The notes: generated by a model not told the origin, from the sequence alone. Positions 53,165 through 63,030 are shown, counted from the stretch's first letter. The stretch: 64,000 nt of DNA from an uncultured Croceitalea sp. (GCA_947494805.1 CANLWK010000004.1:62001-126000), one strand, 5' to 3'. Translations and numbers: made by a program.

Positions 53165-54744
53165 TGCTCCTTACATCACCTGAAATAGTACTGTTAATAA
53201 TTGGTTCGACCAGTATCGCTTTTTATGCGGTTTTTCGGGTAAGTCGGTATGCATTCATCATCAATATTCTTGTGCTTGGTGTGATGGTCTTTTATTTAAA
53301 CAAGGAAAACATATTGACTATTATTACCCTGTATTTGGTTTGCCCTCTCAAATTAATTAACATAGGACTATATGTGTTTCTTCACAAAACGGAAAAGCCT
53401 ATAAATGGCGACAGTAAATATCAGGTTAACTTCGCCACCACCAAAGGCAATTTCAAACTGGATAACATTAAACGTGGTGCATCCGTCATGGGATCCGCCG
53501 GAAGCGGAAAAACGGAAAGTGTAGTGTATGGATTTCTAAGACACTTTCGTGAAAACAACTTCTGCGGAATTATACACGACTACAAAGATTTTGAATTGAC
53601 CGAAATGGCGTATCCGCTTTTCAAGGATAGCGATATTCCCTTTAAGGTCATTTCCTTTGATAAAATCATACATCGGGTAAATCCTATTGCGCCTCGCTAT
53701 TTAGAGAATGAAGAAAGTGTAAACGAGGTGTCTAGGGTACTAATTGAAAATCTTTTAGAGCAAAGAGAAAGCGGAACAACCGGCACGACCAAATTCTTTA
53801 ATGATGCTGCGGAAGGATTGATAGGTGGTTTAATTTGGAAATTGAAAACCGACTATCCTAAATATTGTACGTTACCACACTTAATAGCGATTTACCAATT
53901 GTTAGATACTGATAGTCTTATACAGTTTTTGGAAACCAATACTACATCAAGAGCAATGGCAGACGCTTTTATTAGTGGTAAAGATTCGGATAGGCAGACC
54001 GCAGGTGTAAAAAGCACATTGGCCAATGCGCTAAAGCGAATTAGTACACAACGCATTTTTATGGCATTGTCGGCAGATGAAGTGTCGTTAAATGTAAATA
54101 GTGAAGATAATCCTGCAATCATTTCCGTAGTGAACAATCCAAAATATGAGACATCTTATTCGCCTGTAATTGCCACTATAATTCATACTATTACAAAACA
54201 AATGAGTGTGCGAAATTCTAAATCATCATTCTTGCTAATGGAAGAAGCGCCGACCATCCGATTATTGAATATGCATCGCATTCCTGCAACTTTGAGAAGC
54301 TATGATATTGCCACCATCTACGTAATGCAAGACAAAATTCAAAACGATATGATGTATGGTGATAAAGCAAGCAAAGCCATTTTGAGTAATTTGTCCTACC
54401 AGTTTTTCGGTAAGGTAAATGACCCAGATACTGCTAAATACTATGAACGCTTTTTTGAAATAATAAAAGACCCGACCAAGAGTATAAGTCGTGGTCATAA
54501 TCTAGACTTTGATACACGCATTACTACGGGCGAAAAAGAAATTCCAAAAATAAGAGCCGATGTTTTCTTTAGATTAAAGCAAGGTGAGTTTATTACCTAT
54601 GCTGATGGAGAGGATAAGAAAGTGCATTTTAAACTTCAGCAGATTGAAAGGGAATTTCCAGCACGAACCAAGCAATATTCTCAAGCTGACCTTGCGACTA
54701 ATTTTGATGGGGTTTATGAAGAGGTAAAGTCAATATTTAGATGA
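53164..54744 (+). CDS. Type IV coupling protein (VirD4/TraG-type)
   Basis: A 526-residue inner-membrane ATPase. Two or three membrane helices lie in the first 75 residues, then Walker A (VMGSAGSGKTESVV, about 114) and Walker B (FLLMEEAPTIRLL). It delivers the relaxase-DNA complex to the tra channel. Its ATG overlaps the methyltransferase stop by one base. The next gene is convergent. Confidence 0.9.
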   Translation: MLLTSPEIVLLIIGSTSIAFYAVFRVSRYAFIINILVLGVMVFYLNKENILTIITLYLVCPLKLINIGLYVFLHKTEKPINGDSKYQVNFATTKGNFKLDNIKRGASVMGSAGSGKTESVVYGFLRHFRENNFCGIIHDYKDFELTEMAYPLFKDSDIPFKVISFDKIIHRVNPIAPRYLENEESVNEVSRVLIENLLEQRESGTTGTTKFFNDAAEGLIGGLIWKLKTDYPKYCTLPHLIAIYQLLDTDSLIQFLETNTTSRAMADAFISGKDSDRQTAGVKSTLANALKRISTQRIFMALSADEVSLNVNSEDNPAIISVVNNPKYETSYSPVIATIIHTITKQMSVRNSKSSFLLMEEAPTIRLLNMHRIPATLRSYDIATIYVMQDKIQNDMMYGDKASKAILSNLSYQFFGKVNDPDTAKYYERFFEIIKDPTKSISRGHNLDFDTRITTGEKEIPKIRADVFFRLKQGEFITYADGEDKKVHFKLQQIEREFPARTKQYSQADLATNFDGVYEEVKSIFR

Positions 54745-54755
54745 ACAATTTTTTC

Positions 54756-57713
54756 TTATAAGTTGAGATACTTCGCCAGCTTACCGGAAGGTGTGTTCTT
54801 TTGAGCATCAAACACCTTTTCATTTCCAAATATTAAGAAACTATCCTTAGCTCGTGATACAGCTACATTGAGCATATTAGGTTTATTATCACGGTCAAAA
54901 AACATTGTACCTACATCACCTTCGCCATAAACCGAAGAAAAGATTATGATGGAACGTTCTGCGCCCTGAAGGGCGTGAACAGTTCCTATTTTCATTAAGT
55001 TAGTGTTGAATCCAGCCTGTTTCAACGCGTTTTTTAAAATACGTTTTTGCCCAACAAATGGAGTGATAATTCCGACTTCAAGCTCAACGGTTGAGCGCGT
55101 TTCTTGCTCAATAGCTTGTTTGTTAGCTGCCAAAAATTGAGCAATTGTTTTAGCCTCTTCTACATTAAATCTGTCTTTATTTTTTACTGTAGAATTGCTT
55201 TCGACATTTATAAGTTGAATTGCGGGAAATAATGAATTAGTATTCTTGGTTCCTTTCATAGGTACGAGCTGGCCATTGTACGCGAGAATATTGCAATACT
55301 CTATAATTTCATTATAACACCTTCTATGTTCTCGCAATAGTAAACCTTTTTCAGGAAGCTCTTCTTTGTACAAACTTGCACGTTGCGCAAGTTTCATAAT
55401 ACTGCCATTAGATGCTAATACTCCTTCGGTTTCGTAAGTATCCAATTCAACCTGTTTATTATGTTCGTTTAATAGCTCATTGCGAGTGAGGTTACCTTCA
55501 TCAATTTTTGAAGCAATGTTCCAAATAGGTTCAATCTGCTTTATATCACCCACAACAATTGCTCGTTTTGCAAGCGCAAAAATAGCTACACTCACTTCTG
55601 GAGTGGTCTGTCCAGCTTCATCTACCATCAATATATCTACCCTTTCTAGAAGTGGTGGATTTGCCCACCCTTCATTTGCATCATCACGTTCCCAATAGGA
55701 GAAAAACTTTGGTGCCATATAGAATGTGCTTACATAGCAAGGCGTAAGCATCGACCTAATTTCCCAGCGGTTTATTGTTGGGAAATAGCCTTTACTATCT
55801 TTATTGTTATCCATTATATGAGCTGAAACTTCATCTAGCCAGCGCGCCTCCCAATAATGTATTGCAAGTTGAAATGCTTTATGTCGTAACCCAACATCCA
55901 GCTCATCGTGAAAATAGTTAGGTGTACTATCCTCCGTGTGAATCTTTTCCCATTCGTGTTCCCACATTTTTTCTTCAGAAGCCGGAGGCGTTCCTTTTAA
56001 GTTTAATGAAGAACACAAATTCAGCCAATTGGTTACGGCCGTTTGAATATCTTTTGCAGTAGTGCGATGTTTTCTTAACTCAGTAACTAAAGAGAGTTTG
56101 TCGTTTTTACACTTTCGCGAAAGCGTAACTGGAGAAGATTCTAAAATATCATCTATGGCTAATGCTCTGTAGCCAATACTTGAAGAGATTCCTAAGAAGC
56201 ATCCGAGCTTACGCCAGATAGATTCATTCTGAAAATATTCATTTAAATTTTGTTCTGCTTCAGAAAACCATTGGATATCCCGTTGGATAAGAGTAATATC
56301 TATGATTTCACCATTGAGATCGGTTGAAGTACTAACAATAGCCGGGTAGTCCTCAGAAAATTGGTCCCAAGCAATCTGGTAGTTTTTCCAAACAGATGAT
56401 AATAAATCTATGTCAGTTTGAATCTGTGTTAACTCCTTTTGTAAAGCAGCTGCGGCCTTCTTACAATTCGGAAATTGAGTGCCACAGTATGCCGTCATTT
56501 TTGATAGAAAATAGGGCTTGGCTTCATCTAGATAATCAAAACTTTCCAAACGCTGAAAGGTACTGGTACCATCAAGTTTAATGTAGTTTATTCCTTGTAA
56601 TTCAAAACTCGGTTTTTTAGTAGAAGGCAAATAGGATGCATAACCTTCAAAATCGGGCAACCATCTACCTTCTAAATTCTCGAGCGAACTTTGACTTTTA
56701 GAAAAGCTCTCATTAATATTTGTTACCGCTTGATTGTTAGTAGAACAGGCCAATATAATGGGAGCATCTTTACCGATAATGGCAGATTTTACAACCTCGT
56801 TTGCTACTACACTCTGAAGTAAAGTAGTCTTTCCCGTCCCAGGAGGTCCGTTTACGGCAAATATCGTATTTGTAGTCTCGTTGGTATATGTGAGCAAGGT
56901 TTTACGTTGCGTTATAGAAAGCGGAAAACTATCAGACATTTGCCCAAGATGATTGCTCAATAGGCTCATATACTTTGAGACCTCTAGAGGTTTCTTTGCA
57001 GTAGTAGAACCATCTATTAAGTTCTTAAGTAAGTTTGGGAATTTTGATGTATCGATTAAATGCTGATAGAGATTGATGATTCCTGATGCAGCTCCCTGCT
57101 TTTCATCCGGACAAAAGAATATAGATTCTTGAATTATCTCAAATTCTTCATTTTCGTAGTTATCTAGTTCTTGAGCAGAGGCTTCTTTAAATACCTTCTT
57201 AAGATACTTACAATAAGCTTCCCAATTCTTAATATCGTTTTGGCTTAGTACGTTTGCCTTATCCACATTCGTTACATCACCAAGTATGAAGTCCGATGCT
57301 TTTCCTGCACTAGGCACAAGATGTTCTCTTGGGATTAGGGGGAATAGCTCCTCGGGTTTTGACAATGTTCCATCTCGATTAAGCTGAGCATTTATCCAGA
57401 ATGGATAAGCAGGTTTTTTGGTCTTAAAGGCAGATAGATGTTCTACCTTTGGAATAGCAGTAAATAAGCTGAATAGTACGTTGATGGTTTTTAGTTTGAC
57501 CCAGTTCTCATCATCTGGATTTGTAATATTCTTTTTCTTATTGATTTTTCGTTCTTGGTCTAGAAATAGAATAGCTGCTTTTTCTGCCGATATCGCACCA
57601 TTTAAAAAATCAAATTCTTCTACGATGAAGTGTTTCTCGCGTTCAAAATCAACTTGAAGTCTCTGCGCGTCTACAAGGCTATCTTTCCAATAGTTGAGCC
57701 ATTTTTTGTGCAT
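54756..57713 (-). CDS. Superfamily 1 DNA2/NAM7-like helicase, ICE-2 cargo
   Basis: A 985-residue helicase. Motif I is NGPPGTGKTTLL (about 285-297), and motif II is DEAG in ILMVDEAGQTTPE (about 697). These are followed by KRAIVVGDIKQIEPI (III), LLREHRR (IV), GTVHALQGAERSIII (V) and LNVAVSRAKDSFLIFG (VI). An extra region of about 280 residues precedes motif I, and a long insert lies between motifs I and II. It resembles helicases found in phage-defence loci. It is divergent from a PD-(D/E)xK protein 86 bp away and sits in the cargo slot before traN. Confidence 0.88.
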   Translation of the reverse strand: MHKKWLNYWKDSLVDAQRLQVDFEREKHFIVEEFDFLNGAISAEKAAILFLDQERKINKKKNITNPDDENWVKLKTINVLFSLFTAIPKVEHLSAFKTKKPAYPFWINAQLNRDGTLSKPEELFPLIPREHLVPSAGKASDFILGDVTNVDKANVLSQNDIKNWEAYCKYLKKVFKEASAQELDNYENEEFEIIQESIFFCPDEKQGAASGIINLYQHLIDTSKFPNLLKNLIDGSTTAKKPLEVSKYMSLLSNHLGQMSDSFPLSITQRKTLLTYTNETTNTIFAVNGPPGTGKTTLLQSVVANEVVKSAIIGKDAPIILACSTNNQAVTNINESFSKSQSSLENLEGRWLPDFEGYASYLPSTKKPSFELQGINYIKLDGTSTFQRLESFDYLDEAKPYFLSKMTAYCGTQFPNCKKAAAALQKELTQIQTDIDLLSSVWKNYQIAWDQFSEDYPAIVSTSTDLNGEIIDITLIQRDIQWFSEAEQNLNEYFQNESIWRKLGCFLGISSSIGYRALAIDDILESSPVTLSRKCKNDKLSLVTELRKHRTTAKDIQTAVTNWLNLCSSLNLKGTPPASEEKMWEHEWEKIHTEDSTPNYFHDELDVGLRHKAFQLAIHYWEARWLDEVSAHIMDNNKDSKGYFPTINRWEIRSMLTPCYVSTFYMAPKFFSYWERDDANEGWANPPLLERVDILMVDEAGQTTPEVSVAIFALAKRAIVVGDIKQIEPIWNIASKIDEGNLTRNELLNEHNKQVELDTYETEGVLASNGSIMKLAQRASLYKEELPEKGLLLREHRRCYNEIIEYCNILAYNGQLVPMKGTKNTNSLFPAIQLINVESNSTVKNKDRFNVEEAKTIAQFLAANKQAIEQETRSTVELEVGIITPFVGQKRILKNALKQAGFNTNLMKIGTVHALQGAERSIIIFSSVYGEGDVGTMFFDRDNKPNMLNVAVSRAKDSFLIFGNEKVFDAQKNTPSGKLAKYLNL

Positions 57714-57799
57714 AAATATTTTGCGAAAGGTTTAGTCTCACAATATATAAAAATGCCTAGCCGCAAGCTATTTAAAACTAATTTCCTTTTATTGCATAA

Positions 57800-58870
57800 A
57801 TGAAATATGAACAATATAATGACATCTTAGACAGCTTTTTATCACGCTGGGAGCAGGAGGATATTGAGACGATGACATTACAAGAGTACGTTGGAGTAGA
57901 TAATAAAGATACGTTTTGTCAATGGGTTGAAACCAAAACACGAGTTTTAGGAAGTATCAAGGGGTTTAATTCGATAAAGTTTGGGATATATGAGCGTAAA
58001 AACCTTAGTAAAAAACCGAAATATTATGTAAATGGAGATAGATACACTTGGCTAAAAAGATATGATGCAGCTGATGAAAAAGCTGTATTTAGAAAGGTGC
58101 ATTCGGATATTTTAAAAATTGTGAATGCTTCTAAGAGTGGACGATTTGAAGCAATCGACGATATTGGATTACCCAATCTTTTTAAATGGAAGGTCGCTTT
58201 TTTGTTTTCCAATGAGAGATTAGCACCTATCTTCAATCAAACGGTTCTCTTTACTATTGCTAATCATTTTGGGATGGCAACGAATAGACGAACCAAAATA
58301 TCGGAGATTCAAAGGCTTCTTATCTCAAAAAAACCAGCAGCCAAAAGTGTGTATCATTTTATGCTGGAATTGTACAATCGCTTTGGAAATAATAATAGTT
58401 TGGATTATGATGAGGGCAAAACACAACCAAAAGTTCGACAGCCCAAGAAACTAAGAAAACGGAGACCAGGGAAATCAAGAAATACAGAAACTCAAACTAG
58501 GTCTGGAAGTGGCTCACACATCGCCCAGCAAAAGCACAATAAAATTCAAGAGGCTCTTAGAATGCAGCTTGAAGAAACCTACGGTAATGAATGTGTTTTG
58601 CTTGAAGAGAATTTTGTGGATGTAAAATTAGTTCAACCAGATTATCTTGGTTTTTACGAGGTAAAATCGGCTTCGTATGCTAGTGATTGTGTTAAACAAG
58701 CTTTAGGACAAGTGTTGCTTTATACTCATAATGACGAAGATATTAGACCTAAAAAAATATACGTTGTCGGTCAGTATCCTGCCACGGATATGGATACAGA
58801 GTATATAAATTATATTAAAAAATGTTTGAATATTGATTTTGAGTATTTGTCGGTAGCAATTGATGACTAA
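57800..58870 (+). CDS. PD-(D/E)xK nuclease with McrB-type N-terminal domain, ICE-2 cargo
   Basis: A 356-residue protein. The N-terminal half (YTWLKRYDAADEKAVFRKVH, LPNLFKWKVAFLFSNE) resembles a domain I recall at the N-terminus of McrB-like restriction proteins; this part is from memory. A basic linker (KLRKRRPGKSRN, about 215-230) leads to a nuclease domain with Pro280-Asp281 and Glu287-x-Lys289 (QPDYLGFYEVK), a textbook PD-(D/E)xK site. It is encoded head to head with the SF1 helicase. A two-gene DNA-targeting defence module is the best inference. Confidence 0.72.
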   Translation: MKYEQYNDILDSFLSRWEQEDIETMTLQEYVGVDNKDTFCQWVETKTRVLGSIKGFNSIKFGIYERKNLSKKPKYYVNGDRYTWLKRYDAADEKAVFRKVHSDILKIVNASKSGRFEAIDDIGLPNLFKWKVAFLFSNERLAPIFNQTVLFTIANHFGMATNRRTKISEIQRLLISKKPAAKSVYHFMLELYNRFGNNNSLDYDEGKTQPKVRQPKKLRKRRPGKSRNTETQTRSGSGSHIAQQKHNKIQEALRMQLEETYGNECVLLEENFVDVKLVQPDYLGFYEVKSASYASDCVKQALGQVLLYTHNDEDIRPKKIYVVGQYPATDMDTEYINYIKKCLNIDFEYLSVAIDD

Positions 58871-58884
58871 TCAACTTATATTGT

Positions 58885-59247
58885 TTAAAAAGGCCCTTTT
58901 TCTCTAGGTCCTTTGCTTGTTACTTTCCATTGGTCATTTTCTTTAACCAATTTAAAGATACCCGACTTTCCATCAAAAGACGTTTTATATTTAACCCAGG
59001 CAATCTCACCATCAATAGCCTCATCCAAAATTTTAACCTCAATATCTTTGTCAGACTTTGGTATCATATTTTGAACGGTCACCAAACTGGCAAACCCTTC
59101 TGACGTTGTATGCTTTTTCAAGACTGATTCATCTTTAGAGAAAAAGCTTTCTGCAACAATTTTTGCTGTTTCCGAAGGTGTTGAATTCGTTTTTTCGGCA
59201 CAGGAAATGAATAAAAGTACAAGTGCGCAAATGACTAATTTTTTCAT
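58885..59247 (-). CDS. Small lipoprotein, DUF4878-like
   Basis: A 120-residue lipoprotein with a lipobox ending at Cys16 (FISC). The mature part fits the NTF2-like DUF4878 pattern: ETAKIVAESFFSKDESVLKK, and a closing GIFKLVKENDQWKV. It lies 7 bp downstream of traN and is probably the last gene of the ICE-2 tra operon. It may be a surface-exclusion or channel-accessory factor, but this is not shown. ICE-1 has no counterpart after its traN. Confidence 0.75.
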   Translation of the reverse strand: MKKLVICALVLLFISCAEKTNSTPSETAKIVAESFFSKDESVLKKHTTSEGFASLVTVQNMIPKSDKDIEVKILDEAIDGEIAWVKYKTSFDGKSGIFKLVKENDQWKVTSKGPREKGPF

Positions 59248-59254
59248 AATATCA

Positions 59255-60085
59255 TTAATTTGGGTTATTGATATATCTATGTGATATTTTCAGTTCAATA
59301 TTTCGTTCACCATTTTTCTCGTTCAATTCAAAAATTGCCCTGCGGTCATTAGATAATGAAAATTTAGGCAACACATAAACGAATCTTATTGTCTGACTTT
59401 CTGCAATTTTTGACGGCAGATTGTCCTTGTAAATAGGTTTTTGATACAAACGCTGTAACGATTTCTTTTTTCCTTTCTGACGAGTTTCTATGGAAAGGTT
59501 CAAGAAATTCAAATCGTAATCCAACGTGGAATTATTCTCAATTTGGATAACGAAATAGAGTTCTTCTTTATCAAAAACAATATTCTTAACACTCAAAACG
59601 ATGCCTTCGTTTCGCTTCTTAATTCGACCGATGCGCTGGTTTCTGTTGAGAAGATAAGAACAGAATTTTTGATAATAATAGGTTCTGTTGTCTATACTTT
59701 TTTCAGAAAATTCAACCTGAATCGAATCGGTTCTAATTGGCTTTTCATTCCCGATACTATTTGATAATGGGATGAAATAATTGAGCTTTGATAGCTGCTT
59801 TTTATACCTTACAATATACGAAAAAATTGAACCATTTCTATTGATTATCAGCAGATTGCTTTCCTTGCCTGGCTTTGCTTGAAGTAATCCAAAGTATTGT
59901 TCTTTTTCACGATTGTAGGTAAAGACAAAATTATCCGAACCGGTTATACCTTGTCTAATCGGTTCTGGAAAAAATAGAGCGACATTTTTAGTGTCGTTTG
60001 CATAAATGGTATCGAGGATTGAATTTGTCTGTGCTTTCGCGAAAGCGGAAATCAGTAGAGTCATTATTAAAATAGTTGCTTTCAT
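59255..60085 (-). CDS. traN: Conjugative transposon protein TraN (DUF4138), ICE-2
   Basis: A 276-residue exported protein homologous to the ICE-1 TraN: LDTIYANDTKNVALFFPEPI and GITGSDNFVFTYNREKEQYF. The signal peptide ends near AFAKAQ. Sequence identity to ICE-1 is clear but far from complete, so these are separate lineages and not a recent duplication. The start overlaps the traM stop by four bases. Confidence 0.92.
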   Translation of the reverse strand: MKATILIMTLLISAFAKAQTNSILDTIYANDTKNVALFFPEPIRQGITGSDNFVFTYNREKEQYFGLLQAKPGKESNLLIINRNGSIFSYIVRYKKQLSKLNYFIPLSNSIGNEKPIRTDSIQVEFSEKSIDNRTYYYQKFCSYLLNRNQRIGRIKKRNEGIVLSVKNIVFDKEELYFVIQIENNSTLDYDLNFLNLSIETRQKGKKKSLQRLYQKPIYKDNLPSKIAESQTIRFVYVLPKFSLSNDRRAIFELNEKNGERNIELKISHRYINNPN

Positions 60086-61011
60086 AATTTTGGCTTTAGG
60101 ATTAATCTGTAATTGTTAAGCACGGTTACTTTTACTCTTCGGTTAGAGCGGCGAAATACTTGTGTAAGTCCACCCACTTGTGGAATACTAGGGATATTAA
60201 TATCACTAATGACATCATCCAGTACTTCTCTCGTTGCTTCCGCTCTAAAGTTATTCTCGACATAAATACCCTCGCTTCCATCTTGCAAATCGAATGCTTT
60301 GAGCTTTGTAGGATGATGATTGATATTTTCGATTTCAATCAACGCACGATTGGGCTGAAAACTAATGAACCCAAATACCGGTGTGTTCTTTGGCATCAGC
60401 TTGCCATTGATAGTTGCCGATTGAATAAGACGCATTCTTAATCTCGTATTCGCAGTTACGATTTGGTCGCCATCGACGATAACATTTATACTTTCATCTG
60501 TATTGCCAATAATCGAAAACTCATTGGGTTTAGGCGAAGCTGCAAAGAACAATTGATGTTCGAGTCCTAATTCTTTAGCTTCAATTTTTTGTTCTCGTTT
60601 TATTTCGGCTGAATCAATTTGCTGAGTATTCTTTTGAGCTACTTTCTTTTGTCCAAAGTTTTGATATCGCTTTTCAGAATATTGGATTTTACCAGCTTCG
60701 TAAATACTATCTACAATGCGTTCTTTTTCTCGTTCCGGAAGGTCTGGGTCATAGAAGCCCAAAGAATCGATTAGTTTTTCATCGTAGATACTTGGCGCAT
60801 TATTTTCGCGCACTTCTTTTAAGTCATTGATAGCATCAAGCTTGGAATCGTATTCTTTTTGGTTTTCATCCAAATCTGGTACTAAGGTTTGTTCAAGGTT
60901 TTCATTTTTGCTTTCATCATCGCCCATTACCATCATAGAATAGGAAATCAGGAATATGAAAATCACAACTAGTACAGCTGCAAAGACAATTTTATTTTTC
61001 TCAATCTTCAT
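60082..61011 (-). CDS. traM: Conjugative transposon protein TraM, ICE-2
   Basis: A 309-residue VirB10-like protein with one membrane helix (about 10-30) and the linker block NAPSIYDEKLIDSLGFYDPD. The C-terminal beta domain (TPVFGFISFQPNRALIEIEN) ends with RRSNRRVKVTV. Each block aligns with the ICE-1 TraM. It overlaps traK by 11 bp. Confidence 0.92.
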   Translation of the reverse strand: MKIEKNKIVFAAVLVVIFIFLISYSMMVMGDDESKNENLEQTLVPDLDENQKEYDSKLDAINDLKEVRENNAPSIYDEKLIDSLGFYDPDLPEREKERIVDSIYEAGKIQYSEKRYQNFGQKKVAQKNTQQIDSAEIKREQKIEAKELGLEHQLFFAASPKPNEFSIIGNTDESINVIVDGDQIVTANTRLRMRLIQSATINGKLMPKNTPVFGFISFQPNRALIEIENINHHPTKLKAFDLQDGSEGIYVENNFRAEATREVLDDVISDINIPSIPQVGGLTQVFRRSNRRVKVTVLNNYRLILKPKL

Positions 61012-61621
61012 TATTTAATTTTTTTAAGGTGTTCTCGAAATAATTGGTAATCAAAAGACCGTGAGGGTTGTTAGGAAAGTTTCGGTCAACCGGAATTAGG
61101 TTTCCACTAGAAACAAGTTCGTAGGTGTCTATTATAGAACCTCTATTGATTTCAAAGACGGTAACAGTTCTAAAAATATACGTTCCGTTTTGCTCTTCGA
61201 TTTGTGAATCAATGCTCAGGACTTTCTGAACTAGCGAGTATTGCAGCAATCGGTTATAGACACCATCCGCTTTTTTTTGGCGGTATAGATTATCCACAGA
61301 ACTATTTCCTAGCCAAAGAGCTTTTTCCAAATTCCGCTCGTAATTACTAGCATCGATATTATAGAAGTAGTTATGAAATAGGTCTAAATGTGCCAAAGCT
61401 TCAACCGTAAAATTTTCTTTTTGGGTAACGAGTTTTAGCGGAATAATACTGCCATCGGTGTTAATGGCGAAAGCACTATTGAGCGCTTTTTTATTCGTTT
61501 TAAAAGCCATCCAAAGTGAAAAAGTACTTGATAGCATTGCAAAAATGACAACTGCTAACACGATAAACCGATTCAATTTTAAGACTTTATAGATGTTTTT
61601 ATAAGGTGTTTTCATTTTCAT
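61001..61621 (-). CDS. traK: Conjugative transposon protein TraK, ICE-2
   Basis: A 206-residue VirB8-like protein with the same layout as the ICE-1 copy: KTPYKNIYKVLKLNRFIVLA, LWLGNSSVDNLYRQKKADGV, and LLITNYFENTLKKL. One membrane helix near residue 20-40. Confidence 0.92.
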   Translation of the reverse strand: MKMKTPYKNIYKVLKLNRFIVLAVVIFAMLSSTFSLWMAFKTNKKALNSAFAINTDGSIIPLKLVTQKENFTVEALAHLDLFHNYFYNIDASNYERNLEKALWLGNSSVDNLYRQKKADGVYNRLLQYSLVQKVLSIDSQIEEQNGTYIFRTVTVFEINRGSIIDTYELVSSGNLIPVDRNFPNNPHGLLITNYFENTLKKLNNED

Positions 61622-61626
61622 TGGAA

Positions 61627-62451
61627 TTAGCTAGTAAATAATCTGAGCGTGAAAGATGTAGCGCGTTTGTATAATTTGAATTTCAGGAAAACAATGAAAC
61701 CAACCGACCCAAGTTGTACCACCGGTGCAAAAAAGCCCTGGCCAACATCTGTTCCAAAAAGATTTGTCCAGAAGTTTGTATTGATTTCTGTATAGAGCGC
61801 ATTTACAAATACATTGACCAAAAAGAAGGCTGGCACCAACATATAGACCGCAGCATACAATTTGAAAAATGTATAGGCAAGTGAACGGAATTTTTCAAAA
61901 ACTGCCAGACTTATAACCAACGGGAAGAAGGCTTGCATTATACCCAATAAGAAATAGCGTTCTGCAAGGAATAAAGGGTAGATGAACAAATCCAAAATCC
62001 AAAGAAACAGGCTAATGATAAATGCAAATATTTTGAATCCGTAAAGAGGTGTTACTAAGGCTTCGTATAAGAGGGTCATTGCAGCTTGAGCTACCTCGAT
62101 GATACTTACATCTTCCTCAATGGGAATGTCCTGCATCTGCAAAGGCAATAAGGCAGGTGCTGTACCGCGATATTGCGCTTCAATAGAAACCAATATACTA
62201 TCAAAGAAACCGAGTAATTGTGTCGAGAATATGACCAGAAGAACAACAGCAAAATTCTTTGTGAGTTCCCCAGGGCTCAAACCCCAAGTGTAACCGTCTT
62301 TGTCCGCAATTCCTTCATTGTATTTTTTAAGAATATTGACCAGAAAGAACAGAACGGCGAGCGTTTTCATTCCGGCAATAGTGTATTGCGAGAAACTGCT
62401 GTTCTGTATAGTCTGAAAGACTGCATCTACATACTCAAGCCCAAAACTCAT
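61627..62451 (-). CDS. traJ: Conjugative transposon protein TraJ, ICE-2
   Basis: A 274-residue polytopic VirB6-like protein with FGLEYVDAVFQTIQNSSF, KDGYTWGLSPGELTKNF, FLAERYFLLGIMQAFFPLVI and KFKLYKRATSFTL, all shared with ICE-1. Its start overlaps the traI stop by one base. Confidence 0.92.
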   Translation of the reverse strand: MSFGLEYVDAVFQTIQNSSFSQYTIAGMKTLAVLFFLVNILKKYNEGIADKDGYTWGLSPGELTKNFAVVLLVIFSTQLLGFFDSILVSIEAQYRGTAPALLPLQMQDIPIEEDVSIIEVAQAAMTLLYEALVTPLYGFKIFAFIISLFLWILDLFIYPLFLAERYFLLGIMQAFFPLVISLAVFEKFRSLAYTFFKLYAAVYMLVPAFFLVNVFVNALYTEINTNFWTNLFGTDVGQGFFAPVVQLGSVGFIVFLKFKLYKRATSFTLRLFTS

Positions 62452-63026
62452 TAGTAATTTGTTTCGCGATTATTGACTTTGTCCTGCATTTTTCTGAAGG
62501 AAATGATATCACGATAGCGTTTCGTTTTTGTCTTGATATTGGAAACCATTTCTTTTGATTCCAGCTCTTTTTGCTTTAAAACTTCTGCACGTTCGGCATC
62601 GGACATTTTTAGATTATCGCTGGATAATATTTCACCCATAAATTCAACCGTATCTAATGAGTTTTGAACTATGGCATCAAATGATTGTGCAATCCGTGTA
62701 ACTTCCTCTGGCTTTATGTAAGGTGAGTTCAGAATGTCTTGCAAATCATTTTGCATTACATTGATAAGCTGTTGATTGTTTTGTGCAATTTCCTCGACCG
62801 CTCTTAGTTGTTGGACAACACTAGATACTTTCTCTATGGCTTCTTTTGCATCCTTCAGGAATTTCACGGACTTAATCATTTGAGCAGTCTGTTTACCAGA
62901 TTCCACAAGTTGTTTTACCAAACTGATAAAATTGGTGTTGTCATAAGTGGGCATTCCTTGGCACGCAGCGCGTGCAGGCAGTAAAAAGATGAATGCCGTT
63001 GCGATAATTAAGATTTTTGTTTTCAT
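62451..63026 (-). CDS. traI: Conjugative transposon protein TraI (DUF4141), ICE-2
   Basis: A 191-residue exported coiled-coil protein with a signal peptide (ending ARAAC) and QGMPTYDNTNFISLVKQLVE, closing with RYRDIISFRKMQDKVNNRE. Matches the ICE-1 copy in length and position, four bases after traG. Confidence 0.88.
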   Translation of the reverse strand: MKTKILIIATAFIFLLPARAACQGMPTYDNTNFISLVKQLVESGKQTAQMIKSVKFLKDAKEAIEKVSSVVQQLRAVEEIAQNNQQLINVMQNDLQDILNSPYIKPEEVTRIAQSFDAIVQNSLDTVEFMGEILSSDNLKMSDAERAEVLKQKELESKEMVSNIKTKTKRYRDIISFRKMQDKVNNRETNY

Positions 63027-63030
63027 TGTA

